From positions 1 to 63,668 of the forward strand of contig CAMXSH010000008.1 of assembly GCA_947246475.1 (NCBI GenBank): 63,668 bases of DNA, in the 5' to 3' direction. The stretch is from an uncultured Roseburia sp. (lineage in GTDB: Bacteria; Bacillota; Clostridia; Lachnospirales; Lachnospiraceae). Shown here in pieces: positions 9,798-18,630 of the stretch (positions are counted from its first letter, which is position 1; every line of letters starts with the position of its first letter). The position numbers were made by a program, and so were the translations under genes. The notes beneath the pieces were generated by a model. That model saw only the letters and a list, made by a program, of their open reading frames with translations, was not told the origin of the DNA and searched no databases.

Positions 9798-10373
9798 CTA
9801 CCTGTTTACTTTTCCGCACATCTCGATAAACTTTCTGTGGATGGCAGGATTCCGATCCAGCTCTGGATGGAAGGACACGGCAATCTGATTTTTATAACGG
9901 ACTCCTGCAATATGTCCGTCTACCCTCGCCAGCACCTCTACGCCAGGTTTTACTTCTTCTATATAAGGAGCCCGGATAAAGGTCATGGGAATCTTCCCAA
10001 GATCTCCGAATTCCTCCTCCGAATAAAAGCTGCCCAGCTGCCTTCCATAGGCATTCCGTCTTACAACTGCCGGAAGAGTCCCAAAATGTACCATATCACT
10101 GTCCGCGATCTTTTCTGCCAGAAGGATCAGGCCGGCACAGGTAGCCAGCACAGGCAGCCCACCGGCAATCCTTCCCTTCAACCCATCATACATATCCAGT
10201 TCACGGATCAATTTCCCCTGGACGGTACTCTCACCTCCCGGCAGAATCAGCCCGTCTAAAGGCTGTTTCACATCCCGTTCCTGTCTAAGTTCCACACATT
10301 CTACTCCCAGCTCTTCTGCCACCCGGATATGCTCCGCAAAAGCACCCTGGACGGCAAGTACTCCTATCCGCAT
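9798..10373 (-). CDS. pdxT: Pyridoxal 5'-phosphate synthase glutaminase subunit
   Basis: Class I-type glutaminase that supplies ammonia to PdxS for de novo PLP synthesis. Its 191 residues contain GVLAVQGAFAEH, the PGGEST oxyanion region (residues about 46-51), the nucleophile cysteine in LATCAGLILLAE, and the catalytic His/Glu in SFHPELD near the C-terminus. The gene follows pdxS after 42 bases on the same strand and has GGGAG before the ATG. It is the last gene of the pdxST pair. Confidence 0.96.
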   Translation of the reverse strand: MRIGVLAVQGAFAEHIRVAEELGVECVELRQERDVKQPLDGLILPGGESTVQGKLIRELDMYDGLKGRIAGGLPVLATCAGLILLAEKIADSDMVHFGTLPAVVRRNAYGRQLGSFYSEEEFGDLGKIPMTFIRAPYIEEVKPGVEVLARVDGHIAGVRYKNQIAVSFHPELDRNPAIHRKFIEMCGKVNR

Positions 10374-10415
10374 GACCCTGCTCCCTTCCCGCCTCCAAAT
10401 GCAGGCAGATATCCT

Positions 10416-11288
10416 TTATTTTCCCCGCTCTGCCATCAGAAGCTCGATCTCCTGCTCATTAATCCCCACCATCGCTTCTCCCAGATCTTCAGAAAGCGCA
10501 GCAATCAACTTAGAATCTGTATAATTGGCAACAGCCTTCACGATCGCCTGGGCGCGCTTCGCCGGATTACCAGACTTAAAAATGCCAGATCCCACAAAGA
10601 CACCCTCCGCTCCCAACTGCATCATCAGCGCTGCATCCGCCGGCGTCGCTACTCCTCCAGCCGCAAAGTTTACCACAGGAAGCTTCCCCTTGTTATGGAC
10701 ATACTGCACCAGCTCGAAAGGCACCTGAAGATTTTTTGCCTCATCAAACAGTTCATCTTCCCGCAGGGAGGTAAGTTTCATCATCTGCCGGTTCATCATC
10801 CGCATGTGGCGGACTGCCTGTACCACATCGCCGGTTCCCGGTTCTCCCTTGGTACGAATCATGGAAGCTCCCTCATTGATCCGCCGCAACGCCTCTCCCA
10901 GATCTTTTGCGCCGCACACAAAGGGCACTTTGAATTTCGTTTTATCGATATGATGCTTGTCATCTGCCGGAGAGAGCACCTCACTCTCATCGATGTAATC
11001 GATCTCAATGGCTTCCAGAAGCTGTGCTTCCACAAAATGACCGATGCGGCATTTTGCCATAACCGGTATGGAAACCACTTCCTGGATCCCCTTGATCATC
11101 CTGGGATCGCTCATCCGTGCCACACCTCCCGCCGCCCGGATATCTGCTGGTATACGCTCCAGCGCCATAACCGCACAGGCTCCCGCGTCTTCTGCAATGC
11201 GCGCCTGCTCTGGTGTCGTCACATCCATAATGACCCCGCCCTTGAGCATCTGCGCCAGTTCTTTGTTTAATTTATATCTCTCATTCAT
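10416..11288 (-). CDS. pdxS: Pyridoxal 5'-phosphate synthase lyase subunit
   Basis: TIM-barrel enzyme that condenses ribose 5-phosphate, glyceraldehyde 3-phosphate and PdxT-derived ammonia to PLP. The 290 residues are highly conserved: [28 protein letters not shown] with the sugar-phosphate-binding lysine region after it, [19 protein letters not shown], and [23 protein letters not shown] precedes the ATG. It is separated from the upstream lgt gene by a terminator, so pdxST probably has its own promoter in 11289-11390. Confidence 0.97.
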   Translation of the reverse strand: MNERYKLNKELAQMLKGGVIMDVTTPEQARIAEDAGACAVMALERIPADIRAAGGVARMSDPRMIKGIQEVVSIPVMAKCRIGHFVEAQLLEAIEIDYIDESEVLSPADDKHHIDKTKFKVPFVCGAKDLGEALRRINEGASMIRTKGEPGTGDVVQAVRHMRMMNRQMMKLTSLREDELFDEAKNLQVPFELVQYVHNKGKLPVVNFAAGGVATPADAALMMQLGAEGVFVGSGIFKSGNPAKRAQAIVKAVANYTDSKLIAALSEDLGEAMVGINEQEIELLMAERGK

Positions 11289-11388
11289 CGAAAATCCTCC
11301 TGATCCTATTTACGAACATGCTCATGACAAACTATACCCCAAATGTGGCAATATTAAAATATCCAATTTCATTTAATTTTAGATGCCA

Positions 11389-11418
11389 GAAAAAGACCTG
11401 GCTGAAAAGCACAGGTCT
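11389..11418 (-). terminator. Intrinsic terminator of lgt
   Basis: Read on the minus strand, AGACCTG (11412-11418) pairs with CAGGTCT (11394-11400) around an 11-base loop and is followed by a T run. It lies between the lgt stop and pdxS. Confidence 0.8.
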
Positions 11419-11445
11419 CAAAAAAGCCACATATAATCTAATTTG

Positions 11446-12315
11446 TCATACCACCGTTCTCCTTCGCAGGCGGATTCGCACAAAGATCCAGATCCCAGAG
11501 CCGACAACAGCAATCACTCCGGCAAGCATCTGAGATACAGCGATTCCTGACGAACCAATCTGCAGCTGGTCTGTGCGGAGCCCTTCGATCCACACACGTC
11601 CCAATGCATATCCTACCATGTAAAGAATAAATATTTCTCCATTGAACTTCTTTTTCTTGATCAGCACCAAAATCAATATAAGGACGCCCACATTCCACAA
11701 TGACTCATAGAGAAAGGTAGGATGTACCTGGATGTAACTAACGCCGTCAATGGTCTGCATATGTTCCCGCATCATATCTGTAATGCTGGCGGGATTTACT
11801 TCGCTCACTTTCAGACGCATGGCAAATAAACCGTTGGTGTACTCTCCAAATGCTTCTCTGTTGAAAAAATTCCCATATCGCCCAATGATCTGTCCCAATA
11901 TCAAACCTGCCACGGCTGTATCTGCCATTAAAAAGAAATTATATTTCTTAACCCGGCAGTATATAACCGCTGTTAAAATTCCTGCAATTACGCTTCCATA
12001 CAGCGCCATGCCTCCCCCGCGGGTATTGAAAATCTGCAGGAGATCATCCTTATAGGAGTCCCAGCTAAATATCACGTAATACAGCCTGGCACCGATCAGC
12101 GAAAAAATAATGCCATAGATCGCAAAATCCAAATACGTTTCCTTGTTCTGTCCAGTCCTTTTTGCCTGCAGACAGGCGATCCATAGACCAGCCATCATAC
12201 TGGCCGCCATAATGATGCCGTAAAATGCAATGGTAAATCCCCCAATGGTAATCCCTTTGGGGAGTTCTGGTATGGAGATTCCCAGATTCGGAAACGCAAT
12301 ATCTGCTCCGTTCAT
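11446..12315 (-). CDS. lgt: Prolipoprotein diacylglyceryl transferase
   Basis: Membrane enzyme that moves a diacylglyceryl group from phosphatidylglycerol onto the lipobox cysteine. The 289 residues carry about seven membrane segments. Family motifs include GARLYYVIFSWD, GGGMALYGSVIAG, and GRYGNFFNREAFGEYT, the Lgt signature with conserved Arg and Asn. HPTFLYESLWN and GRVWIEGLRTDQL follow. Substrates for it exist in this window at 15361-15975 and 33294-34202. GAAGGAA lies before the ATG. Confidence 0.96.
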   Translation of the reverse strand: MNGADIAFPNLGISIPELPKGITIGGFTIAFYGIIMAASMMAGLWIACLQAKRTGQNKETYLDFAIYGIIFSLIGARLYYVIFSWDSYKDDLLQIFNTRGGGMALYGSVIAGILTAVIYCRVKKYNFFLMADTAVAGLILGQIIGRYGNFFNREAFGEYTNGLFAMRLKVSEVNPASITDMMREHMQTIDGVSYIQVHPTFLYESLWNVGVLILILVLIKKKKFNGEIFILYMVGYALGRVWIEGLRTDQLQIGSSGIAVSQMLAGVIAVVGSGIWIFVRIRLRRRTVV

Positions 12316-12351
12316 ATTGATTCCTTCTTTCTATCTTTTTAATCCGGCATG

Positions 12352-13449
12352 TCATACATTGAAACGGAATAACACCACGTCACCATCCTGTACAACATAT
12401 TCTTTTCCCTCAGAACGAACCAATCCTTTTTCCTTTGCTCCATTATAGCCGCCATTTTCCACAAGATTTTCGTAGCTTACCACCTCTGCGCGGATAAATC
12501 CCCGCTCAAAATCCGTATGGATCTTTCCTGCTGCCTGCGGTGCTTTCGTTCCTCTGGTGATCGTCCACGCCTTGGTCTCCTGCTCCCCGGAAGTCAGGTA
12601 GCTGATCAGCCCCAGCAGACGGTAGCTCGCTTTGATCAGCTTTTCCAGGCCGGATTCCTCAAGCCCCATATCTTCCAGAAACATTTTCTTCTCGTCTTCA
12701 TCCAATTCTGCGATCTCCTGCTCGATCTGGGCACAGATCACAAATACTTCCGAATCCTCTCCCTTTGCAAACTCACGCACCTTGCCGACCTGCTCATTGG
12801 AGCCTCCGTCATCTGCCAGATCTTCCTCCGCCACGTTCGCTGCATAGATCACTGGCTTTGATGTCAAAAGATTATACTCCGAAAACCAGGCTTCCTCGTC
12901 TTCATTTTCTAGTTCAAAATTCTTCGCCAGATGCCCTTCCTCCAGAAATTCTTTGAGACGGTTCAGCATGTCCACCTCGCCCGCCAGTTTCTTATCCGCC
13001 CTTGCCGCCTTTACGCTTTTTGCGATCCTTCGCTCTAAAATCTCTATATCCGAAAAAATCAGCTCCAGATTGATCGTCTCGATGTCCCGCAGTGGATCAA
13101 TGCTTCCATCCACATGAACAATATTGCTGTCCTCAAAACATCTAACCACATGCACGATGGCATCCACTTCCCTGATGTTGGACAAAAACTGATTTCCCAG
13201 TCCCTCGCCTTTGGAAGCACCTTTTACAAGTCCTGCGATATCAACAAACTCGATCACCGCTGGCACTGTCTTCGCCGAATGGTGCATCTCAGAGAGCACC
13301 TCCAGCCGCGCATCCGGCACTGGCACCACGCCCACATTGGGATCAATGGTACAGAAGGGATAATTAGCCGATTCTGCTCCGGCTTTTGTCAGGGAATTAA
13401 ATAATGTGCTTTTTCCTACATTAGGCAGACCTACGATTCCTAGTTTCAT
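12352..13449 (-). CDS. ychF: Redox-responsive ATPase/GTPase YchF (OLA1 family)
   Basis: Obg-family P-loop protein that prefers ATP and binds ribosomes. Its 365 residues match the family: G1 GLPNVGKSTLFN at the N-terminus, NYPFCTIDPNVG, G3 DIAGLVKGASKGEGLGN, the NxxE motif NVAEEDL in place of NKxD, and the C-terminal TGS domain with KTAIHTDFERGF-like sequence and FRFNV at the very end. AGGAGG is present before the ATG. The gene marks the conserved boundary before the degraded mobile region. Confidence 0.96.
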   Translation of the reverse strand: MKLGIVGLPNVGKSTLFNSLTKAGAESANYPFCTIDPNVGVVPVPDARLEVLSEMHHSAKTVPAVIEFVDIAGLVKGASKGEGLGNQFLSNIREVDAIVHVVRCFEDSNIVHVDGSIDPLRDIETINLELIFSDIEILERRIAKSVKAARADKKLAGEVDMLNRLKEFLEEGHLAKNFELENEDEEAWFSEYNLLTSKPVIYAANVAEEDLADDGGSNEQVGKVREFAKGEDSEVFVICAQIEQEIAELDEDEKKMFLEDMGLEESGLEKLIKASYRLLGLISYLTSGEQETKAWTITRGTKAPQAAGKIHTDFERGFIRAEVVSYENLVENGGYNGAKEKGLVRSEGKEYVVQDGDVVLFRFNV

Positions 13450-13535
13450 TTTTCTATATTCCTCCTAAAATTCCTTTATTTTATGGCTTTTCTGACATAC
13501 CCTTACTGCTAGGTGCACCATTTAGTGCACCATCT

Positions 13536-14321
13536 TTATACTACATTAAGGGCATCCGCTACCAATTCGATTTCCTTTAGCTTTTCCTCCTCGGTAGTGT
13601 GAACATATACATTCATAGTAATTCCAATATTGGAATGTCCCAGAATAATCTGCAGCGTTTTTGGTTTCATACCGCCTTCGATACATCTGGTCGCAAATGT
13701 ATGGCGTAATACATGCATGGAAAACCTCGGAATCTGTGCCTTATTACAAATTTTAAACAGAGCCGTATATATGTACTGTTCTTGATTGGCGTACCTTTCC
13801 TGCATAAAAATACAAATGCACTCCATTCCATTGAAATTATTTTAATCTTCTTATTTCTTTCTGGCGTTTCAATATGTCGATAGCCTCATCTGTCAGCGGA
13901 ATCGTCCTGTAACCCGATTTGCTCTTAAACTCACCAATTCTCCATTCGCCTACCGAATATCTGTACTCCATGGACCTCTGAATCTTCAGAGTCTTATTAT
14001 GGAAATCAATATCTTCCCATTTCAAAGCAACCAATTCACCAGTCCATAACCCGGTCTGCAGAATAAAACGATACTGATACTCATAACTTTGCCCCCTCGC
14101 ATACTCCAAAAACACTTTCTGTATATCTACCGTCAGCGTCTCTTTTTTCTGCGAAGGTTTCCCCATGTCACTCTTCACTGACTTCTTGCATGGATTATAA
14201 CGGATCACATCATTTTCTGTCTGCGTTTACCAAATTTATCTACAAACCTTGCCGAATATAACCCGTTTTTCTGTTGGCTTATTCCGACACCAAGCTCCTT
14301 CCCTTTTAAGTCTTTTCCCAT
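13536..14321 (-). pseudogene. Tyrosine integrase remnant with internal deletion
   Basis: The start at 14321 behind AAGGAG encodes a typical ICE-type integrase N-terminus (MGKDLKGKELGVGIS, ending RRQKMM). About 100 codons of the core-binding domain are missing and reading resumes in another frame with KSDMGKPSQKKETLTV. A second break occurs near 13830, after which the C-terminal catalytic block follows: HVLRHTFATR, GHSNIGITMNVY with the nucleophile tyrosine. Each piece matches the Tn916-like integrase family, but the gene cannot make a whole protein. It marks an old integration next to ychF. Confidence 0.88.
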
Positions 14322-14417
14322 ATTTTATAACTCCTTTCAGCAAAGAAGCCCTAATACAGTAACTTATATATTACCATATAGCAGCCCATAAGTCTATAAT
14401 CTCTTGACATTCAATAC

Positions 14418-14786
14418 TTATACGCAATTTTCTACATCAAAAGTTGCCAAAGAAATATTAAGAGCTTTTACACTTGGATGTTCCCTCATATAAGATTGAA
14501 TAATACTGCTTTTCCCAGATCCATATGGTCCAGCTAATGCGATATTTTTAACATTTGGATTTCTCAATGCCCAATCTAAAGCATTCAGGTATTCTTCACC
14601 ATTCTTAATTTCCTTCTCTGGTGTAAAATCTTTATATTCCGATTTTTCGCTATATATTAGAGCTCTACGTAAACCATCAATCCATTTATTATTTCTTTGC
14701 TTAATCGTCTCAATATCTTTAGAAAGAAATTGCAGAAAATTATCTCTTACTAATTTTATTTTACTGTCTTTTCTGTTATCATTCAT
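14418..14786 (-). pseudogene. YobI-like P-loop NTPase, N-terminal fragment
   Basis: Only 122 residues are left. They contain LNALDWALRNPNVKN followed by a Walker A loop GPYGSGKSS and IQSYMREHP, which resembles the beginning of the large YobI-type P-loop membrane NTPases of Firmicutes. Those proteins are about ten times longer, and no Walker B or membrane part follows here: the frame stops at 14418. I read it as a truncated remnant. The local AT-rich composition differs from the core genes on the left. Confidence 0.65.
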
Positions 14787-14856
14787 AGTATTTCACTCCA
14801 AAAACAAAAGACTCAAGGCCCACATCTATGAGCCAAGAGTCCGCTTTAACTATATT

Positions 14857-15012
14857 TTATACACTCTGTAACAATGATATCCAATCAGCAGCATTTTTAT
14901 CAGAATAACTGGATCGATAGATTTTCTTCCAGCGTGAGAATAGATCCTCTGGAATCATGGAATCTGTATCCAGGATTACCATTTGTATTTGTTTGCTCTG
15001 TTTTCTCATCAT
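14857..15012 (-). pseudogene. IS1182-type transposase remnant
   Basis: The N-terminal phrase QMVILDTDSMIPED is typical of IS1182/IS5-like transposases. After about 25 codons a deletion and frame change lead into GRKSIDPVILIKMLLIGY, another well-known block of the same transposases, read in the second frame. The remaining 156 bases are a scar of an element that has lost nearly all of its transposase. I could not define terminal inverted repeats. Confidence 0.75.
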
Positions 15013-15211
15013 AAAAAACGACCTCCCTCAATTAATATAATAATTATACCATATGGGAGATCATTTTTCTTTCATTTGTCAACAGGTCCTTTTCTTCACA
15101 CACTCGAAACATCCCCATCTTTCTAAATAAAATGCCCGCTAATTGTTTATAATCATCTTAGAAACAATCATAGGATATTTCACTTGTTCTGATTGTTATG
15201 GGACACATAAA

Positions 15212-15247
15212 GGCTATCCCCTATTGCAGCGGAGGATAGCCCTTTTT
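15212..15247 (+). terminator. Rho-independent terminator-like hairpin
   Basis: GGCTATCC (15212-15219) pairs with GGATAGCC (15234-15241) and is followed by CTTTTT on the plus strand. No intact plus-strand gene lies upstream, so it may belong to a lost gene of the degraded element. The rest of the gap 15013-15360 shows no convincing gene. Confidence 0.6.
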
Positions 15248-15360
15248 ACTTCTTGCAGGGTTAGCAATTATAATTCTAAACCATGTCAAAATTTGTGCCT
15301 AAAGCCCCGCAATGAATCATAAACAAAATACAATCCCTGTAGTTACTTTATTTCCAACCG

Positions 15361-15975
15361 TCACTTCCTTCCGGTTTCATCTTCCAAAATATCCTTGCTC
15401 AAATTCCATTTAAAAACTTCTTTTGAATCTTTACTTACAAGAAATACATCCTGTAATTCTAATTCTATATATTCTTCATACATAAAATATATTTTCCCCT
15501 TCCACTTTACCACATGGCAATAATTAATTTGATTTTTCTTACCATTAAAAACCTTTTCTATTGTATTTTCTGCCTGTTTTAAAAATTTTGCATCGTCTAA
15601 TATTTCTAAATTATTTATCGGAATAAACGTAAAATTATCTTCGCAAAGATATAATTTATTTAATTCAATATCTATAGCAAAATCTAGATATTGCTCTCCT
15701 CCAAAATACATTATAAGCAAGTAGCATTCCGTCCCATATATCCTGGTTTTATCCACTATTTTAAAGGAATATTTCTTCTCGTTTTGATTTTCATATTCAT
15801 GATGATGCTCTCTATACCATGAAAAAGCAAGCGACTCGACCTTTTTCTCAAAACTGGTTGATGATTCACTATTATTTCTTAATCCTTCTGTTTTATTTTT
15901 TGTTTTATCATAGGAACATCCAGAAACAAACGCAACCATCAATAAAATCAAAACCAATCTCAAAAATTTCATCAT
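15361..15975 (-). CDS. Putative lipoprotein of unknown function
   Basis: 204 residues with a lipoprotein signal peptide: basic MMKF, hydrophobic core LVLILLMVAF, lipobox VSGC with the cysteine at about residue 20. The mature part is charged and Lys/Glu-rich, with alternating strands around YLLIMYFGGEQYLDFAIDIE; I recognise no family. It lies two bases after a 40-residue reading frame and may be translationally coupled to it. The AT-rich composition matches the surrounding acquired region. Confidence 0.7.
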   Translation of the reverse strand: MMKFLRLVLILLMVAFVSGCSYDKTKNKTEGLRNNSESSTSFEKKVESLAFSWYREHHHEYENQNEKKYSFKIVDKTRIYGTECYLLIMYFGGEQYLDFAIDIELNKLYLCEDNFTFIPINNLEILDDAKFLKQAENTIEKVFNGKKNQINYCHVVKWKGKIYFMYEEYIELELQDVFLVSKDSKEVFKWNLSKDILEDETGRK

Positions 15976-15976
15976 T

Positions 15977-16099
15977 CTACCAAACCTTTCGATTTCTTAA
16001 TATATCCCAACTATATCCTAACATGTTCATAATCCTACTAATATATGGTTCTGGTGGATCACAATAATTTGTAGTTTCTTCACAGCTTTGTACTACCAT
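15977..16099 (-). CDS. Small protein, 40 residues, upstream of the lipoprotein
   Basis: An ATG at 16099 with GGAGAAG seven bases upstream opens a 40-residue frame (MVVQSCEETT... ending RNRKVW) whose stop ends one base before the lipoprotein ATG. The binding site and tight junction suggest real translation. No signal peptide or family is evident. It could also be the tail of a longer decayed gene. Confidence 0.45.
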   Translation of the reverse strand: MVVQSCEETTNYCDPPEPYISRIMNMLGYSWDILRNRKVW

Positions 16100-16178
16100 A
16101 ACTCTTCTCCTGACCACATTTCTAAAATATTTTTTAGATATTTTTTATAATGCCTTGGCATATTGCGTTTTTTCTTTA

Positions 16179-16479
16179 TCACTCTTCTGTTTTTCTACAA
16201 CTAGTTTTTATTCTTTTATTTTTTACCTTGATTTTTTCACTATAATGCCCGCTCGAATCCCATGCATTTACCCCATCATTCTCACAGTATGTATACAAAT
16301 GCATGCTTAGCGGTTCATTATCCTCTCCAGTATAAGTACCTCTCGTCAAAAATCTCCCCACAGTCGGTTGATAATACCTTGCTCTTAAATACACCTCTTT
16401 CGTCTCCTTATCATAATACTCCTCACAATAACGGAACAGGTTATCATCTTTCCCATCCAGCTTTACTTCACTGCCAACA
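16179..16479 (-). pseudogene. RHS/YD-repeat core fragment
   Basis: The translation from about 16479 gives NLFRYCEEYYDKETKEVYLRARYYQP, then GRFLTRGTYTGEDNEPLS, HLYTYCENDGVNAWDSSGH. This is the RHS-repeat-associated core that normally ends the cage of a large polymorphic toxin. Only about 100 residues remain. There is no upstream YD-repeat shell, and after the core only about 20 basic residues follow instead of a toxin domain. It is a remnant of an RHS toxin locus. Confidence 0.85.
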
Positions 16480-16719
16480 TTCCTTTTTGTTCTTTATATC
16501 GTAACAATAAAAATTACAATTGCTTGCATTACTTTCCATAATAATACATTGATTATTATCTATATTTAATACCGTAATATCCATGCTTCTATTTTTGAGC
16601 AAATATATGTACTGATTCAATTTCGTTACTTTTTCAATGGTAGATCCTAATTGATTTTCATCTGCAACAAGTGGATAATATAAAAATTTCGATTTTTCAT
16701 TATCTATTTCAATCCCCAC
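16468..16719 (-). CDS. Hypothetical protein, 83 residues
   Basis: The frame starts at a GTG immediately after an in-frame stop and has no clear binding site. It runs to 16468, overlapping the end of the RHS fragment. It contains NQYIYLLKNRSMDITVLNID and a Cys-rich tail. I recognise no family. In this setting it may be part of a decayed gene, possibly linked to the former toxin locus, and it may not be expressed. Confidence 0.35.
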   Translation of the reverse strand: MGIEIDNEKSKFLYYPLVADENQLGSTIEKVTKLNQYIYLLKNRSMDITVLNIDNNQCIIMESNASNCNFYCYDIKNKKECWQ

Positions 16720-16858
16720 TCAGGAAGTCCCTTTTATCTCTCCGATGTCATTATATTACTTTAATTATACATAATCTTACAAGAATAATTGTTTGACACC
16801 GAACAACAACAAGCGGTCCACTTCATAGACCGCCTGTCAAAATCATATTTATTGTTCT

Positions 16859-17149
16859 CTATTCTATCCTTTCATACCGCTTAAACACTTTATCTTCACC
16901 GCATACATGTTTTGTTCCATCCGCGTCTATAATTATGTAATCGTTCTCATGGATAAAGGTGCGCCCCCTCCGGTGCGTAATATATGGACATACGAAAAAA
17001 CCGTCTTCATTCTTTACCTTAATTAGTGTATCTGTGACGATCCAGACTTTCGTCACCACATCTGCCCACAGCTCGAAACCATCTTCAAGCCCTTTGTCTG
17101 GCTCGTATTTCACTACATCTGCTTCCATCTCAATTCTTTTGCATTTCAT
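16859..17149 (-). CDS. Hypothetical phage-type small protein
   Basis: 96 residues from the ATG at 17149 (MKCKRIEME), which has GGCAGGGG upstream; the frame itself opens earlier at 17188. The sequence has FELWADVVTKVWIVTD, FFVCPYITHRRGRTFIHENDYI and a tail with DADGTKHVCGEDKVFKRYE. Its layout, a DYI-type strand followed by a Cys and KVFKRYE, resembles small prophage proteins that end in a DIFExTYE-like phrase. Function is unknown. A weak hairpin at 16811-16835 lies downstream. Confidence 0.55.
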   Translation of the reverse strand: MKCKRIEMEADVVKYEPDKGLEDGFELWADVVTKVWIVTDTLIKVKNEDGFFVCPYITHRRGRTFIHENDYIIIDADGTKHVCGEDKVFKRYERIE

Positions 17150-17244
17150 AGGTATCCCCTGCCTTTCTTTTTTTATATTGTAATACAAAATATAGAAAAA
17201 ATCTATTGTTTTTCTATACTATATATCGTAAAAACTCAAAACTT

Positions 17245-17559
17245 TCACGTAAAAGTAAGTTTCCGGATATCAATCTGTTTATTATCAATGGTCCAGATCT
17301 GTTCTTTTGTATGATAGGTCAGCACGATCTCAAATTCTACGCCGCTGGAAGACACGAGACAATAATACCGCTCGCCAAATACACTTACCGGCTTGTGCCA
17401 TTTTACTTTCTCGATCTTTAATTTAAGATCTCCCAGCCGCACATAGACTGGCAGCACGACACCTCCGGTGGAAAAACTGGCGATGGCCGGGATCACCGTC
17501 TGCCGTTCATTATTCAGTTCTTCATTCACCCACTCTTTTTCTGTTTCAAAAAAAGACAC
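17245..17559 (-). CDS. Hypothetical protein, 104 residues
   Basis: I place the start at the GTG at 17559 (SFFETEKEW) because GAGG stands about eight bases upstream; the frame is open to 17568. The protein has VVLPVYVRLGDLKLKIEKVKWHKPV, then GERYYCLVSSSGVEFEIVLTYHTKEQIWTI, suggesting a small mostly beta domain. No signal peptide or known motif is seen. It sits just before the two metallochaperone genes but probably ends its own transcript. Confidence 0.6.
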   Translation of the reverse strand: MSFFETEKEWVNEELNNERQTVIPAIASFSTGGVVLPVYVRLGDLKLKIEKVKWHKPVSVFGERYYCLVSSSGVEFEIVLTYHTKEQIWTIDNKQIDIRKLTFT

Positions 17560-17643
17560 AGCAATCACCTCTTTTGTAGTATAGGCTGTTGTGTCTTTAT
17601 TATATCGAACATATTTTCTGTTTTCAATGGGAATTGCATCCAG

Positions 17644-18597
17644 CTAGCCAAAGTAAACCAATTCCTCTGCCGGCGCATCTGCCGGCTCCACCTTTTCTGC
17701 GTACAGAACCGGAAAATCCATGTCATGCTTACGGCTCCTCTGGGTCTTTACCTTCACCGTCACTGTCACCCACGAATTAACTGTAAGTTCAGAAGCCTCA
17801 GGAAAATGGCACATAAAACCAATTTTTGCAATGTCATCCTCGCAACAGGTCATCGCCTGTCTGGAAGGCACAAAGGCATCCTTAGGAAACGAACGGTTCC
17901 GATAGACCTGCCCTTTGAACTGAATGGTCTTACCCGTATATTTTCCCGGATGCTCGCTGATATCCAGATACCAGAGACCAAAATCGTCATCTTCCAGCGC
18001 AATAAAATCCTGGTTGATGTCATAGGGAAGCTCCTCTGCAATATTGCTCTCCACCGTTCCGTCCTCTGCTTCAAACAGAACCTGCGCCCTGCGGTTGATC
18101 GCCTTTACACCTCTTCTGGCTGTGGGTTTGTTCATGGCGTCTGTACAACGGTTAAAGATCACCAGATCCGCCATCTGAAAATGTGCCATCAAAAGCGGTT
18201 TCATATTACTGCTGTACACTTCATAAGTAAGAGCGTTCACCGTCGCAAAGGTCTGTACCACAATCCAGTTTTCCGGGAGAACCTCTCCAAAAAGCCGCTC
18301 CATATCCCACATTCCATTGTATTCGATGACCACCCGGTTTGGCTTGTACTTTTCCTGGAGTTTTTTACAGATTTCCTCTGTAAACTCCTCCTCTTCCTCG
18401 ATGACTACGCAGGAAATGCGGTTCTGCTTAAGTAGTTCATCCTCAATCTCATGCTCTCCCTCTTCACAGAAGATCAGCAGAGTTTTGGATCCGTCGGAGA
18501 AATTTCCCTCCTCGATCACTTCCTGAATACAGGTAGTCTTTCCACTTTCCAAAAAACCAGTAAACAGATAAACCGGTATCTCTTTATTTCCAAACAT
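17644..18597 (-). CDS. COG0523-like GTPase lacking the CxCC motif
   Basis: 317-residue P-loop protein. GTPase motifs are GFLESGKTT (Walker A) near residue 15 and VVIEYNGMWD in the G3 position. NRCTDAMNKPTARRGVKAIN forms the base-recognition region. The C-terminal half, with LWYLDISEHPGKYTGKTIQFKGQVYRN, looks like an OB-fold-type extension. Unlike the neighbour it lacks the CxCC metal site and any His-rich insert. It follows the CxCC-containing paralogue after 33 bases on the same strand, so the two are probably coexpressed partners in metal handling. Confidence 0.75.
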   Translation of the reverse strand: MFGNKEIPVYLFTGFLESGKTTCIQEVIEEGNFSDGSKTLLIFCEEGEHEIEDELLKQNRISCVVIEEEEEFTEEICKKLQEKYKPNRVVIEYNGMWDMERLFGEVLPENWIVVQTFATVNALTYEVYSSNMKPLLMAHFQMADLVIFNRCTDAMNKPTARRGVKAINRRAQVLFEAEDGTVESNIAEELPYDINQDFIALEDDDFGLWYLDISEHPGKYTGKTIQFKGQVYRNRSFPKDAFVPSRQAMTCCEDDIAKIGFMCHFPEASELTVNSWVTVTVKVKTQRSRKHDMDFPVLYAEKVEPADAPAEELVYFG

Positions 18598-18630
18598 GAA
18601 ATTTCCGCCTTTCTGGATCTTTGATCCCCA

